From assembly GCF_030605225.1 (NCBI RefSeq), contig NZ_JAUWAV010000032.1, positions 1 through 49,266 of the forward strand: a stretch of DNA of 49,266 bases. The letters are read 5' to 3'. Shown in pieces: positions 41,644 to 49,266 of the stretch. This stretch comes from Geoalkalibacter sp. (GTDB taxonomy: Bacteria; Desulfobacterota; Desulfuromonadia; Desulfuromonadales; Geoalkalibacteraceae). The notes beneath the pieces are model-generated. The model saw nothing but the letters and a program-made list of their open reading frames with translations, searched no databases and was not told the DNA's origin. The position numbers and the translations under genes were made by a program. Each line of letters starts with the position of its first letter. Positions within the stretch are counted from its first letter, which is position 1.

Positions 41644-42780
41644 TTACTTTTGTCCTTCCGAGGCTTTGGCCTTGTCCATCATCTTCGTGAACTTCTCGAA
41701 CAGATAGGCGGCGTCGTGCGGTCCGGGCGAGGCCTCGGGATGATACTGCACGGAAAACGCCGGCAGCAGCTTGTGTTCCAGGCCTTCCACCGTGTTGTCG
41801 TTGAGGTTGGTGTGGGTCTGGATGGCGTCGTTCTGGATAGAGGCGGCGTCCACGGCAAAACCATGGTTTTGCGCGGTGATTTCCACGCGCCGATCATCGC
41901 CGCGCTGCACCGGCTGGTTGCCGCCGCGATGGCCGAACTTGAGCTTGTAGGTCTTGCCGCCCAGGGCCAGGGAGAGCAACTGATGGCCCAGGCAGATGCC
42001 GAATACCGGTTTTTGCCCGAGAAGCTTGCGGATGTTCTCCTGGGCATAAACGATGGGTTCGGGGTCGCCGGGGCCGTTGCTGAGAAACACCCCGTCGGGA
42101 TTCATGGCCAGCACCTCTTCCGCCGGGGTATCGGCGGGCACCACCGTCACGTCGCAACCCGAAGCCACCAGGTTGCGCAGGATGTTGCGCTTGATGCCGA
42201 AATCGTAGGCCACCACCTTGTAGCGCGGCGCGCCGTCGGTGCCGAGGTAGCCCTCGCCGAGCCGCCAGGGGCCTTCGCTCCAGTGGTAGGGCTGGTCGCA
42301 AGTCACCTCGCGCACCAGATCGCGGCCGACGATGGAGGGCGCCTTGCGGGCTTTTGCCACCAGGCTTGCCGCATCGAGATCGACGGAGCTGATGATGCCG
42401 GTCTGCGCGCCTTTGTCGCGAATGTGCCGCACCAGGGCGCGGGTATCGATGCCCTGGATGCCGACCACGCCGTTTTCCTTGAGGTAGGCATCGAGGCTCA
42501 TGCGCGAGCGCCAGTTGCTGGGAAACTCGCAGGCCTCCTTGACGATGAAGCCGGACAGAAAGGGGCGCGAGGATTCCACATCTTCCAGGTTGATGCCGTA
42601 GTTGCCGATCTGCGGATAGGTCATGGCGACGATTTCACCGCAGTAGGACGGGTCGGTGAGGATTTCCTGGTACCCGGTCATGCTGGTGTTGAACACCACC
42701 TCACCGGTGACCTCGCCGCTTGCGCCGAATGCCCGACCGTGAAACACCCTGCCGTCGGCCAGGGCCAAAATGGCTTTCAT
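41644..42780 (-). CDS. carA: Carbamoyl-phosphate synthase small subunit CarA
   Basis: Glutaminase that supplies ammonia to CarB. The 378-residue product has the family N-terminus ([20 protein letters not shown]), and a class I glutaminase domain with the nucleophile Cys in [20 protein letters not shown] and His-Glu in [13 protein letters not shown]. It starts 17 bases after pyrC. Confidence 0.97.
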   Translation of the reverse strand: MKAILALADGRVFHGRAFGASGEVTGEVVFNTSMTGYQEILTDPSYCGEIVAMTYPQIGNYGINLEDVESSRPFLSGFIVKEACEFPSNWRSRMSLDAYLKENGVVGIQGIDTRALVRHIRDKGAQTGIISSVDLDAASLVAKARKAPSIVGRDLVREVTCDQPYHWSEGPWRLGEGYLGTDGAPRYKVVAYDFGIKRNILRNLVASGCDVTVVPADTPAEEVLAMNPDGVFLSNGPGDPEPIVYAQENIRKLLGQKPVFGICLGHQLLSLALGGKTYKLKFGHRGGNQPVQRGDDRRVEITAQNHGFAVDAASIQNDAIQTHTNLNDNTVEGLEHKLLPAFSVQYHPEASPGPHDAAYLFEKFTKMMDKAKASEGQK

Positions 42781-42797
42781 GCTGTGCAGACTCCTTG

Positions 42798-44069
42798 TTA
42801 GCGTTGATAGCGGATACGCCCGGCAACGATGGTGTGGGTGGCGGCGCCGACCATCTTCCAGCCGTCAAAGGGCGTGTTCTTGCTTTTGGATACGAGTTTT
42901 TGCGCATCGACCGTCCATTTGAGCTCGGGATCGATGATCGTCACATCAGCCATGCGCCCCACTTCCAGAGTGCCGCTCTCCAGTCCCAGCACCCGCGCCG
43001 GATGGATGGTGAGCTTGGCGATGGCGTCGGCAAGCGAGAGCACGCCGTCGGACACCAGACGCAGGGTCAGGGGCAGAGCGGTTTCCAGGCCGACGATGCC
43101 GTTGAGGGCGATGTTGAACTCGACATTCTTTTCATCGATGTGGTGCGGGGCGTGATCCGTCGCGATGGCATCGATGGTGCCGTCGGCCAGACCCGCGCGG
43201 ATGGCGGCCACGTCCTCGGCTGAGCGCAGCGGCGGGTTCATCTTGGCGTTGGTGTCGTAGCCGCGCACCGCCTCGTCGGTGAGGGTGAAATGATGCGGGG
43301 CCGCCTCGCAAGTGACGCGCACGCCGCGTTTCTTGGCGGAGCGGATGATCTCCACCGCCGCGCCGCAGGACACATGGGCCACATGCAGATGGCCGCCGGT
43401 AAACTCGGCGAGCATCACGTCGCGGGCGATGGGCGCGGCCTCCGCCACCCAGGGGATGCCCTTGAGACCCAGTTCGGTGGCGACGAAGCCCTCGTTCATC
43501 ACCCCCTGCCCCACCAGGTCGAGATCTTCGGAGTGCGCGATGATCGGCACGCCGAAGGGGCGCGCGTATTCCAGGGCGCGGCGCATGAGTTCACCGCTGG
43601 TGACGGGATGACCATCGTCGGAAAAACCGACGCAGCCCGCTTCCTTCATATCGCCCATTTCCGCCAAGGCCTCGCCCTTGCTGCCCTGGGTGATGGAGCC
43701 CACCGGCAGCACGTGACAGAACCCTTCGGCGGCGGCCTTGGCGAGGATGTAGCGGGTCACGCTCTTGCCGTCGTTGACCGGTTTGGTGTTGGGCATGCAG
43801 GCTACGGCGGTGAAGCCCCCGGCCACCGCGGCGCGGGTGCCGCTGACGATGTCTTCCTTGTACTCCTGGCCGGGATCGCGCAGATGGACATGCAGATCGA
43901 TCAAGCCCGGCGTCACCAGTTTGCCGCGAGCGTCGATGAGCTGGGCGCCCTCGGCCTTGAGGTTCTTGCCGACCTGACCGATGCGGCCGTTTTCAATGAG
44001 CAGGTCGAGTTGGTCGTCAATCCCGTGCGCCGGGTCGAGCACTCTGCCGCCAGAGATCAGAATCTTCAT
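42798..44069 (-). CDS. pyrC: Dihydroorotase PyrC, type I
   Basis: Closes carbamoyl aspartate to dihydroorotate. The 423-residue product has the zinc-binding [27 protein letters not shown] and [13 protein letters not shown] His residues, and the catalytic Asp in [14 protein letters not shown]; all metal ligands are present, so it is expected to be active, not a structural pseudo-dihydroorotase. The start at 44069 follows CTAGGAG; the longer open frame enters pyrB. Confidence 0.96.
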   Translation of the reverse strand: MKILISGGRVLDPAHGIDDQLDLLIENGRIGQVGKNLKAEGAQLIDARGKLVTPGLIDLHVHLRDPGQEYKEDIVSGTRAAVAGGFTAVACMPNTKPVNDGKSVTRYILAKAAAEGFCHVLPVGSITQGSKGEALAEMGDMKEAGCVGFSDDGHPVTSGELMRRALEYARPFGVPIIAHSEDLDLVGQGVMNEGFVATELGLKGIPWVAEAAPIARDVMLAEFTGGHLHVAHVSCGAAVEIIRSAKKRGVRVTCEAAPHHFTLTDEAVRGYDTNAKMNPPLRSAEDVAAIRAGLADGTIDAIATDHAPHHIDEKNVEFNIALNGIVGLETALPLTLRLVSDGVLSLADAIAKLTIHPARVLGLESGTLEVGRMADVTIIDPELKWTVDAQKLVSKSKNTPFDGWKMVGAATHTIVAGRIRYQR

Positions 44070-44098
44070 TGGATCTTCTCCTAGGGATTGTAATGAAT

Positions 44099-45028
44099 TT
44101 ATTGCGCCTGCTCGCCGCCCAGCACCAGATACAGCAGCGCCATGCGCACCGCCACGCCGTTTTCCACCTGATCGAGAATCACGCTTTGCGCGCCGTCGGC
44201 GACATAGCTGGAGAGTTCCACCCCACGATTCACCGGACCGGGATGCATGACCAGGGCATCGGGGGCCGCAAGCTTGAGATTTTCCGTGTTCAGTCCGTAA
44301 AACTTGGCGTATTCGCGCAAGGTCGGCAGCAGGGTCTTGCCCTGGCGCTCCAGTTGGATGCGCAGCATCATCACCACATCGGCGCCGGCGATGGCTTCGC
44401 GCATGTCGTTGTAAACCCGCGCGCCCATGCGCTCGATGCCCGGCGGCACCATGGTGCCGGGGCCGGCGAGGCGCACCTCGGCGCCCATGCGCGTGAGGCC
44501 GTAAAGATTGGAGCGCGCCACGCGGCTGTGGGTGATGTCGCCGACGATGGCCACCTTGAGACCTTCCAGGCGGCCCTTGTGCTGGCGGATGGTGAGCATG
44601 TCGAGCAGTGCCTGGCTGGGGTGTTCGTGGGCGCCGTCGCCGGCGTTGATGATGGAGCAGTCGACGCGCTCGGCCAGATAGTGACAAGCACCCGAGGCGG
44701 CATGGCGCATGACGATGATGTCGGGCTTCATGGCCTCGATGTTTTTCGCCGTATCCTCCAGGGTTTCGCCCTTGACCACCGAGGAGGACGAGGCGGTGAT
44801 GTTGATGGTGTCGGCGGAAAGACGCTTCCCCGCGATCTCAAAAGAGGTGCGTGTGCGGGTGCTGGCCTCGAAGAACAGATTGACGATGGTTTTGCCGCGC
44901 AGGGTCGGCACTTTCTTGATGTCGCGGCTGTTGATCTCCTTGAAGCTGTCCGCCGTGTCGAGAATGAAGCGGATGTCGTCGGCCGAGAGCTGTTCGATGC
45001 CCAGGATGTGCTTGTGCCGGAAATTCAT
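44099..45028 (-). CDS. pyrB: Aspartate carbamoyltransferase catalytic subunit PyrB
   Basis: Joins carbamoyl phosphate and aspartate. The 309-residue product has the carbamoyl-phosphate signature [32 protein letters not shown], and [13 protein letters not shown]. No pyrI is nearby, so the enzyme is probably unregulated by a PyrI-type subunit, with control by PyrR instead. It lies 22 bases after pyrR and 29 bases before pyrC. Confidence 0.97.
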   Translation of the reverse strand: MNFRHKHILGIEQLSADDIRFILDTADSFKEINSRDIKKVPTLRGKTIVNLFFEASTRTRTSFEIAGKRLSADTINITASSSSVVKGETLEDTAKNIEAMKPDIIVMRHAASGACHYLAERVDCSIINAGDGAHEHPSQALLDMLTIRQHKGRLEGLKVAIVGDITHSRVARSNLYGLTRMGAEVRLAGPGTMVPPGIERMGARVYNDMREAIAGADVVMMLRIQLERQGKTLLPTLREYAKFYGLNTENLKLAAPDALVMHPGPVNRGVELSSYVADGAQSVILDQVENGVAVRMALLYLVLGGEQAQ

Positions 45029-45050
45029 GGATTCCTCCGCGGGGAAATGA

Positions 45051-45599
<549 letters not shown>

Positions 45600-45636
45600 T
45601 CAGAAATGGTGAGGTTGTGCGGCGTGTCGCGGGCAC

Positions 45637-45675
45637 AAAAAAAGGCACCGCGACGCGAAAATGCGCCAGGGTACC
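45637..45675 (-). terminator. PyrR-regulated terminator before pyrR
   Basis: Minus strand: GGTACC (45675-45670) with GGTGCC (45649-45644), one G-U pair; inner helix GGCGC (45667-45663) with GCGTC (45657-45653, one G-U), loop ATTTTC; then seven T residues (45643-45637). Its 5' arm is also the 3' arm of the antiterminator. Confidence 0.82.
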
Positions 45676-45748
45676 CGGATAGACGATAGCGGATGTTCTT
45701 GGATCATGCGGGGTCACCCTTGTTAATCTCTCGGATTAACTTAAAAGG
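45637..45748 (-). promoter_or_regulatory. PyrR-type attenuator leader of the pyr operon
   Basis: Three mutually exclusive helices are seen on the minus strand. Anti-antiterminator: GTTAATC (45740-45734), loop CGAGA, GATTAAC (45728-45722), extended by CCTT (45748-45745) with AAGG (45721-45718) round a UUAA internal loop; the loop sequence AATCCGAGAGATT resembles the PyrR site ARUCCNGNGAGGYU with one base deleted. Antiterminator: AGGGTGACCC (45720-45711) with GGGTACCCT (45676-45668), nine pairs and one bulge. Terminator: see the next entry. The AAGG shared by the first two makes them exclusive. Folding by eye only. Confidence 0.78.
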
Positions 45749-45766
45749 AGACAGACGATAAATTCC

Positions 45767-45800
45767 GGGCACCCTAGCAGGGGATGGGGTGCCCTGTCAA
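45767..45800 (-). promoter_or_regulatory. pyr operon promoter with overlapping operator-like inverted repeat
   Basis: Minus-strand TTGACA (45800-45795), 18-base spacer, TAGGGT (45776-45771). GGGTGCCC (45787-45794) and GGGCACCC (45767-45774) form an inverted repeat with centres 20 bases apart, two helical turns; one arm fills the upstream spacer and the other covers the -10. No U-run follows, so it is not a lepB terminator. Confidence 0.6.
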
Positions 45801-45828
45801 CACAAAAGCGCGAGAGTTTCGCCAGGGC

Positions 45829-46500
45829 TCAGTGGATCCAGCGCCCGATGCGGCTGAAACGCGGGAAACTCTCCTCGGCGTCCCAGGACCAGTACTTGAT
45901 GAAGGCCAACCCCTTGATGTTCCCTTCTGGAACAAATCCCCAGAATCGGCTGTCGTAGGAATAGTCGCGGTTATCGCCCATGGTGAAATAGTGGCCGGCG
46001 GGCACGGTGATGGGTCCGAAATAATCGCGACTGCCGCGTTCGGGCGGCGTCAGGGTCGGATCCTTGTGGACTTCCTCAGGCAGACGGTAAGGCTCGCCGT
46101 TGACGTACACCGTCTTGGCGCGCACCTCGATCACATCGCCCGGCAGGCCGATGATGCGTTTGATGAAATCCTTGCGCTGAAAATACGATTTGTCCTTGTC
46201 GCCGGGGAACTCGAACACGATGATGTCGCCGCGTTGCGGGTTGCGCAGGGCGAGAAAGGAGATGTCGGTGAAGGGAATGCGCGTGCCGTAGATGAACTTG
46301 TTAACCAGTAGGTGATCGCCCACCAGCAGAGTGTCCTCCATGGAGCCCGAGGGAATCTTGAAGGCCTGGATGACAAAGGTGCGGATGATCAGGGCCAGGA
46401 TCAGGGCGACGATGAGCGCTTCGCCGTATTCGCGATACCAGGGGCGCTTGCCTGGGGTCATGAGCTTGCCGGCAGGGCCCGGCGCGATGGGATCGTTCAT
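45829..46500 (-). CDS. lepB: Signal peptidase I LepB
   Basis: Membrane serine protease that removes signal peptides. The 223-residue product has one N-terminal membrane helix (about residues 27-46), the nucleophile Ser53 in IPSGSMEDTLLVGDHLLV, the catalytic Lys in YFQRKDFIKRIIGLPGD, and PAGHYFTMGDNRDYSYDSRF near the C-terminus. It follows lepA by seven bases, the common lepA-lepB order. Confidence 0.97.
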   Translation of the reverse strand: MNDPIAPGPAGKLMTPGKRPWYREYGEALIVALILALIIRTFVIQAFKIPSGSMEDTLLVGDHLLVNKFIYGTRIPFTDISFLALRNPQRGDIIVFEFPGDKDKSYFQRKDFIKRIIGLPGDVIEVRAKTVYVNGEPYRLPEEVHKDPTLTPPERGSRDYFGPITVPAGHYFTMGDNRDYSYDSRFWGFVPEGNIKGLAFIKYWSWDAEESFPRFSRIGRWIH

Positions 46501-46507
46501 GGGACGG

Positions 46508-48307
46508 CTACTCTTTCACCTTGAGAATGGCCATGAAAGCCTCCTGGGGCAGTTCCACGTTGCCCACCTGCTTCATGCGCTTCTTGCCTTCCTTCTGCTT
46601 TTCCAACAGCTTGCGCTTGCGGGTGATGTCGCCGCCGTAGCATTTGGCGGTGACGTCCTTGCGCAGCGCCTTGACCGTTTCGCGGGCGATGACCTTGTTG
46701 CCGATGGCGGCCTGCAGGGCCACCTCGAACTGCTGGCGGGGAATGAACTCCTTCATCTTGGAGACCAGTTCCTTGCCGCGAAAGTAGGCCTTGTCGCGAT
46801 GCACGATGAGCGAAAGCGCATCGACGGGCTCGCCGTTGACCAGAATATTGAGCCGCACCAGATCGCTCTCGCGATAGTCGAGGGGCTCATAGTCCAGGGA
46901 GGCGTAGCCGCGGGTCAATGTCTTGAGGCGGTCGTAAAAATCAAGCACGATTTCATTGAGGGGCAGTTCATAGACCACAACCACGCGACTGGCGGTGAGG
47001 TACTTGATCTCGCGCTGCACGCCGCGCTTTTCCTCGCACAGGGCGAGCACCGCGCCCACGTACTCGTTGGGCACGTGGATCTGCGCCAGGATGAAGGGTT
47101 CCTCCATGCGGGCGATGTGCTGGATTTCCGGCAGCATGTTGGCGCTTTCCACCTGAAGTTTTTCGCCGCGCACGGTGGTGATGTGATAGACGACGGTGGG
47201 TGCGGTGGTGATGAGATCGACGCCGAATTCGCGCTCCAGGCGCTCCTGGATGATTTCCATGTGCAGCAGACCGAGAAAGCCGCAGCGAAAACCAAAGCCC
47301 AGGGCCAGGGAATTTTCCGGCTCGAAGGAAAAGGAGGAATCGTTGAGACGCAGTTTTTCCAGGGCATCGCGCAGGATGTCGTACTCACCGCTGTCGATGG
47401 GGTAAAGCCCGGAGAACACCATGGGCTTCACCACCTGAAAACCGGGCAAAGGTATGGCCGTGGGACGATCGGCATGGGTCAGGGTGTCGCCGACCTTGGC
47501 GTCCTGCACCACCTTGATGTTGGCGATGACGAATCCCACCTCGCCCGCCGACAGCGAGGACACCGACATGGGATGGGGGGAAAAAACGCCGACCTGGGTC
47601 ACGTCGTAGGTCTTGTTGGTGGCCATCAGGCGAATCTTGTCGCCCTTCTTCAACTGCCCGTCGACGATGCGCACCAGGGTGATGACGCCCTGGTAGGAAT
47701 CGTACCAACTATCGAAGATCAGCGCCTTGAGGGGCGCCGCGGGATCCCCCTGGGGCGGCGGCACCTTGTGCACGATGTGTTCGAGAATCTCGTGGATGCC
47801 GATGCCCTCCTTGGCGCTTGCCTCCACCGCGTCGGAGGCGTCGAGGCCGATGATTTCCTCGATTTCCTCCTTGACCCGCTTGGGCTCCGCGGCCGGAAGA
47901 TCGACCTTGTTGATCACCGGAAAAACTTCGAGGTTCTGGTCGATGGCCATGTAGACGTTGGCCAGGGTCTGCGCTTCCACGCCCTGGGAGGCATCCACCA
48001 CCAGCAGGGCGCCCTCGCAGGCCTTGAGGGAGCGGCTCACCTCGTAGGAAAAATCCACGTGGCCGGGGGTGTCGATGAGGTTGAGGACGTAATCCTGTCC
48101 GTCGTCGGCCCGATAGTTGAGCCGCACGGCCTGGGCCTTGATGGTGATGCCGCGTTCGCGCTCCAGTTCCATCTTGTCGAGAAACTGATCGGTCTTCTCC
48201 CGGGCCGAGAGGGTGCCGGTTTCCTCGAGCAGCCGGTCGGCCAGGGTCGATTTGCCGTGATCGATATGGGCAATGATGGAAAAATTACGGATCAGCTTTT
48301 GATTCAT
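46508..48307 (-). CDS. lepA: Elongation factor 4 (LepA)
   Basis: Ribosome-associated GTPase. The 599-residue product has the G1 motif [15 protein letters not shown], the G2 region [11 protein letters not shown], the [17 protein letters not shown]3 region, [10 protein letters not shown] (G4), and the LepA-specific C-terminal domain ([39 protein letters not shown]). ATG 48307 has AAGG close upstream and matches the family N-terminus; an in-frame ATG at 48322 and a long frame to 48676 are less likely. Confidence 0.96.
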   Translation of the reverse strand: MNQKLIRNFSIIAHIDHGKSTLADRLLEETGTLSAREKTDQFLDKMELERERGITIKAQAVRLNYRADDGQDYVLNLIDTPGHVDFSYEVSRSLKACEGALLVVDASQGVEAQTLANVYMAIDQNLEVFPVINKVDLPAAEPKRVKEEIEEIIGLDASDAVEASAKEGIGIHEILEHIVHKVPPPQGDPAAPLKALIFDSWYDSYQGVITLVRIVDGQLKKGDKIRLMATNKTYDVTQVGVFSPHPMSVSSLSAGEVGFVIANIKVVQDAKVGDTLTHADRPTAIPLPGFQVVKPMVFSGLYPIDSGEYDILRDALEKLRLNDSSFSFEPENSLALGFGFRCGFLGLLHMEIIQERLEREFGVDLITTAPTVVYHITTVRGEKLQVESANMLPEIQHIARMEEPFILAQIHVPNEYVGAVLALCEEKRGVQREIKYLTASRVVVVYELPLNEIVLDFYDRLKTLTRGYASLDYEPLDYRESDLVRLNILVNGEPVDALSLIVHRDKAYFRGKELVSKMKEFIPRQQFEVALQAAIGNKVIARETVKALRKDVTAKCYGGDITRKRKLLEKQKEGKKRMKQVGNVELPQEAFMAILKVKE

Positions 48308-48357
48308 GAGCCTTCGGGACATTTGAGGTGAGGGATTTTCGGATGACAAACCACAAG

Positions 48358-48386
48358 GATATACAGGAAGGAGGGGATTTTGTAAA
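48358..48386 (-). promoter_or_regulatory. Candidate promoter for lepA-lepB
   Basis: Minus-strand TTTACA (48386-48381), 17-base spacer, TATATC (48363-48358), 50 bases before lepA. The region also separates lepA from the WD40 gene remnant. Confidence 0.5.
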
Positions 48387-48429
48387 GAATGTTCGCGCGT
48401 CTGTAGAAACCGCGAATCCGTTTTTAATT

Positions 48430-49128
48430 TTACGGATCCGCCACCCACACCTTTTCCAATTCTTGAGTTTCGGCATCGTAGCGATAGACAATAATGCCGT
48501 CCTCGTATTGCTGCCCCATGACCAGAATGCCCGCTTCGGGTGCGGTGTCCATGGCGGCGTTTCGGTGGTAGTCGCGCACGGCGGGCAAAGGATCGCGGCC
48601 CAGGAAAAGGTATTTCAGGGGCAGGGGGCTGTCGATGTGGTAGAGCACGGCGTAGGCGGAATAGGTGAGGAAGCAAAGGTAATGCTCCGCATCAATAAAA
48701 CGAAGGGCGAGGATCGCCTCCCTGGAGTTGAGGTCGGAGGGCGTCGGTATTAGACCTGTTTTATCGTACCACTTGTCAGGATCGTCACTTGTATCCTTTG
48801 TCCAAACTCCATGAAAAAGACTGGCTAGGCGATGAACTTCCTCACCGGTGTCGGTGCGCCAGACAAAACCAATCCCGTTTTCACTCCCGCCGACCACGTA
48901 TTTGCCATCAGGGCTGAGTGTGGCGTTGGTTTTTACTGAATTTCCGGGCAGTTTGAAAAGTGGGCGCCCGGACGGCAATTCCCACAGAACAACTCCAGCG
49001 TAATTGCTAAAAATCTGCTCGGGGTTGACGGGTGACGTCTCCTGGATGGGCTTCTTATCGCGTGTATCAAGGCCGCTCCCGGCGGACAATAAAAGCTTCG
49101 CATCAGGTGACAGGGTGAGATTAATAAC
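48430..49128 (-). pseudogene. WD40-repeat protein gene, 5' part cut off by an insertion
   Basis: The readable C-terminal portion is about 230 residues: INLTLSPDAKLLLSAGSG, then GVVLWELPSGRPLFKLPG, NATLSPDGKYVVGGSENGIG, FVWRTDTGEEVHRL and [13 protein letters not shown], typical WD40 blades. It has no start: the reading frame is closed by TGA at 49129-49131, exactly where DNA of another character (AT-rich, AACTCAACTTTCGCAGGC) begins. A TTG at 49087-49089 could start a short protein, but it lies inside a WD40 blade, so truncation is more likely. The missing 5' part would be beyond the window. Partner unknown. Confidence 0.75.
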
Positions 49129-49266
49129 TCAACTTTCGCAGGCTAAAAAAATCGACAAGTTATTGTAATTATTAAACAAAAGCGCCATCAACTGTGGTAA
49201 AATTGGTTATCGCCAAACAACCAAAAATCCCTCAGGAGATGACGCTTTGGACCGTATTGTAGCAGA
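49129..49266 (+). mobile_element. Probable left end of an insertion sequence
   Basis: The 138 bases begin CTCAACTTTCGCAGG next to the break in the WD40 gene and are markedly A/T-rich beside the GC-rich surroundings. They contain a ribosome site (CAGGAG at 49233-49238) before a TTG-led frame that runs off the window. No terminal inverted repeat, target duplication or transposase can be confirmed from one end, so the family is not assigned. Confidence 0.6.
49247..49266 (+). CDS. Start of a probable transposase gene, truncated by the window end
   Basis: TTG GAC CGT ATT GTA GCA opens a frame that begins MDRIVA, nine bases after AGGAG. The ATG at 49239 leads to an immediate in-frame TAG and is not used. 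An imperfect ten-base inverted repeat (49180-49189 with 49238-49247) could fold over the ribosome site. Six codons are too few to name a product; the call rests on its place inside the inserted segment. Confidence 0.35.

Noticed and set aside
46331-48331. 666-codon plus-strand frame opposite lepB-lepA
   Set aside because: It spans the complement of two known genes with no recognisable domain and no ribosome site; treated as a shadow.

Overview
The window is a dense, GC-rich, housekeeping stretch of a Gram-negative bacterial chromosome. Gene content and order (leuACDB behind a T-box, queA-tgt-yajC-secDF, gap-pgk-tpiA-secG, purBLQF, pyrR-pyrB-pyrC-carA-carB, a DUF1858 protein beside recG) look most like the Desulfuromonadales (Geobacter/Desulfuromonas/Geoalkalibacter relatives). 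That placement is an inference from synteny and protein resemblance, not from a marker-gene search.

Layout. Positions 1-5120 hold a 5'-truncated leucine T-box leader followed by leuA, leuC, leuD and leuB, closed by a strong terminator. Positions 5140-8176 carry an EcfT-type transmembrane protein overlapping truA, a universal stress protein and rplM-rpsI. Then come argC (8196), queA-tgt (9340-11520), yajC-secD-secF with a membrane-anchored TPR protein, a beta-helix lipoprotein and recJ (to 17763). The strand then switches: aminotransferase, a YchJ-like SEC-C protein, tRNA-Leu(GAG), secG, tpiA, pgk and gap all lie on the minus strand (17802-23477). A plus-strand block follows: a WalJ-like metallo-hydrolase, purB, purL, purQ, purF and pyrE (23787-32175), with three clusters of dispersed palindromic repeats between its genes. 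From 32238 on nearly everything is on the minus strand: an orphan DAHP-synthase regulatory-type domain, a chorismate mutase, nadB, (one plus-strand lytic transglycosylase), recG, DUF1858, greA, carB, carA, pyrC, pyrB, pyrR, lepB and lepA. The right edge is a WD40-type gene cut by what appears to be the left end of an insertion sequence.

How the parts work together. Leucine supply is controlled by a tRNA-sensing leader whose inferred CTC specifier matches the GAG anticodon and A discriminator of the tRNA-Leu encoded in the same window. The pyrimidine operon starts with pyrR and is preceded by a leader that can fold into a PyrR-type anti-antiterminator, an antiterminator and a terminator; a GGGCACCC/GGGTGCCC inverted repeat also sits on the promoter. 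De novo purine and pyrimidine genes, lower glycolysis, arginine and NAD synthesis, queuosine synthesis and Sec export make up the rest.

I found no phage, toxin-antitoxin, CRISPR or defence locus. The most interesting material is regulatory RNA and small orphan domains, not a new multi-gene system. All promoter and structure calls were made by eye; no folding, alignment or database search was run.
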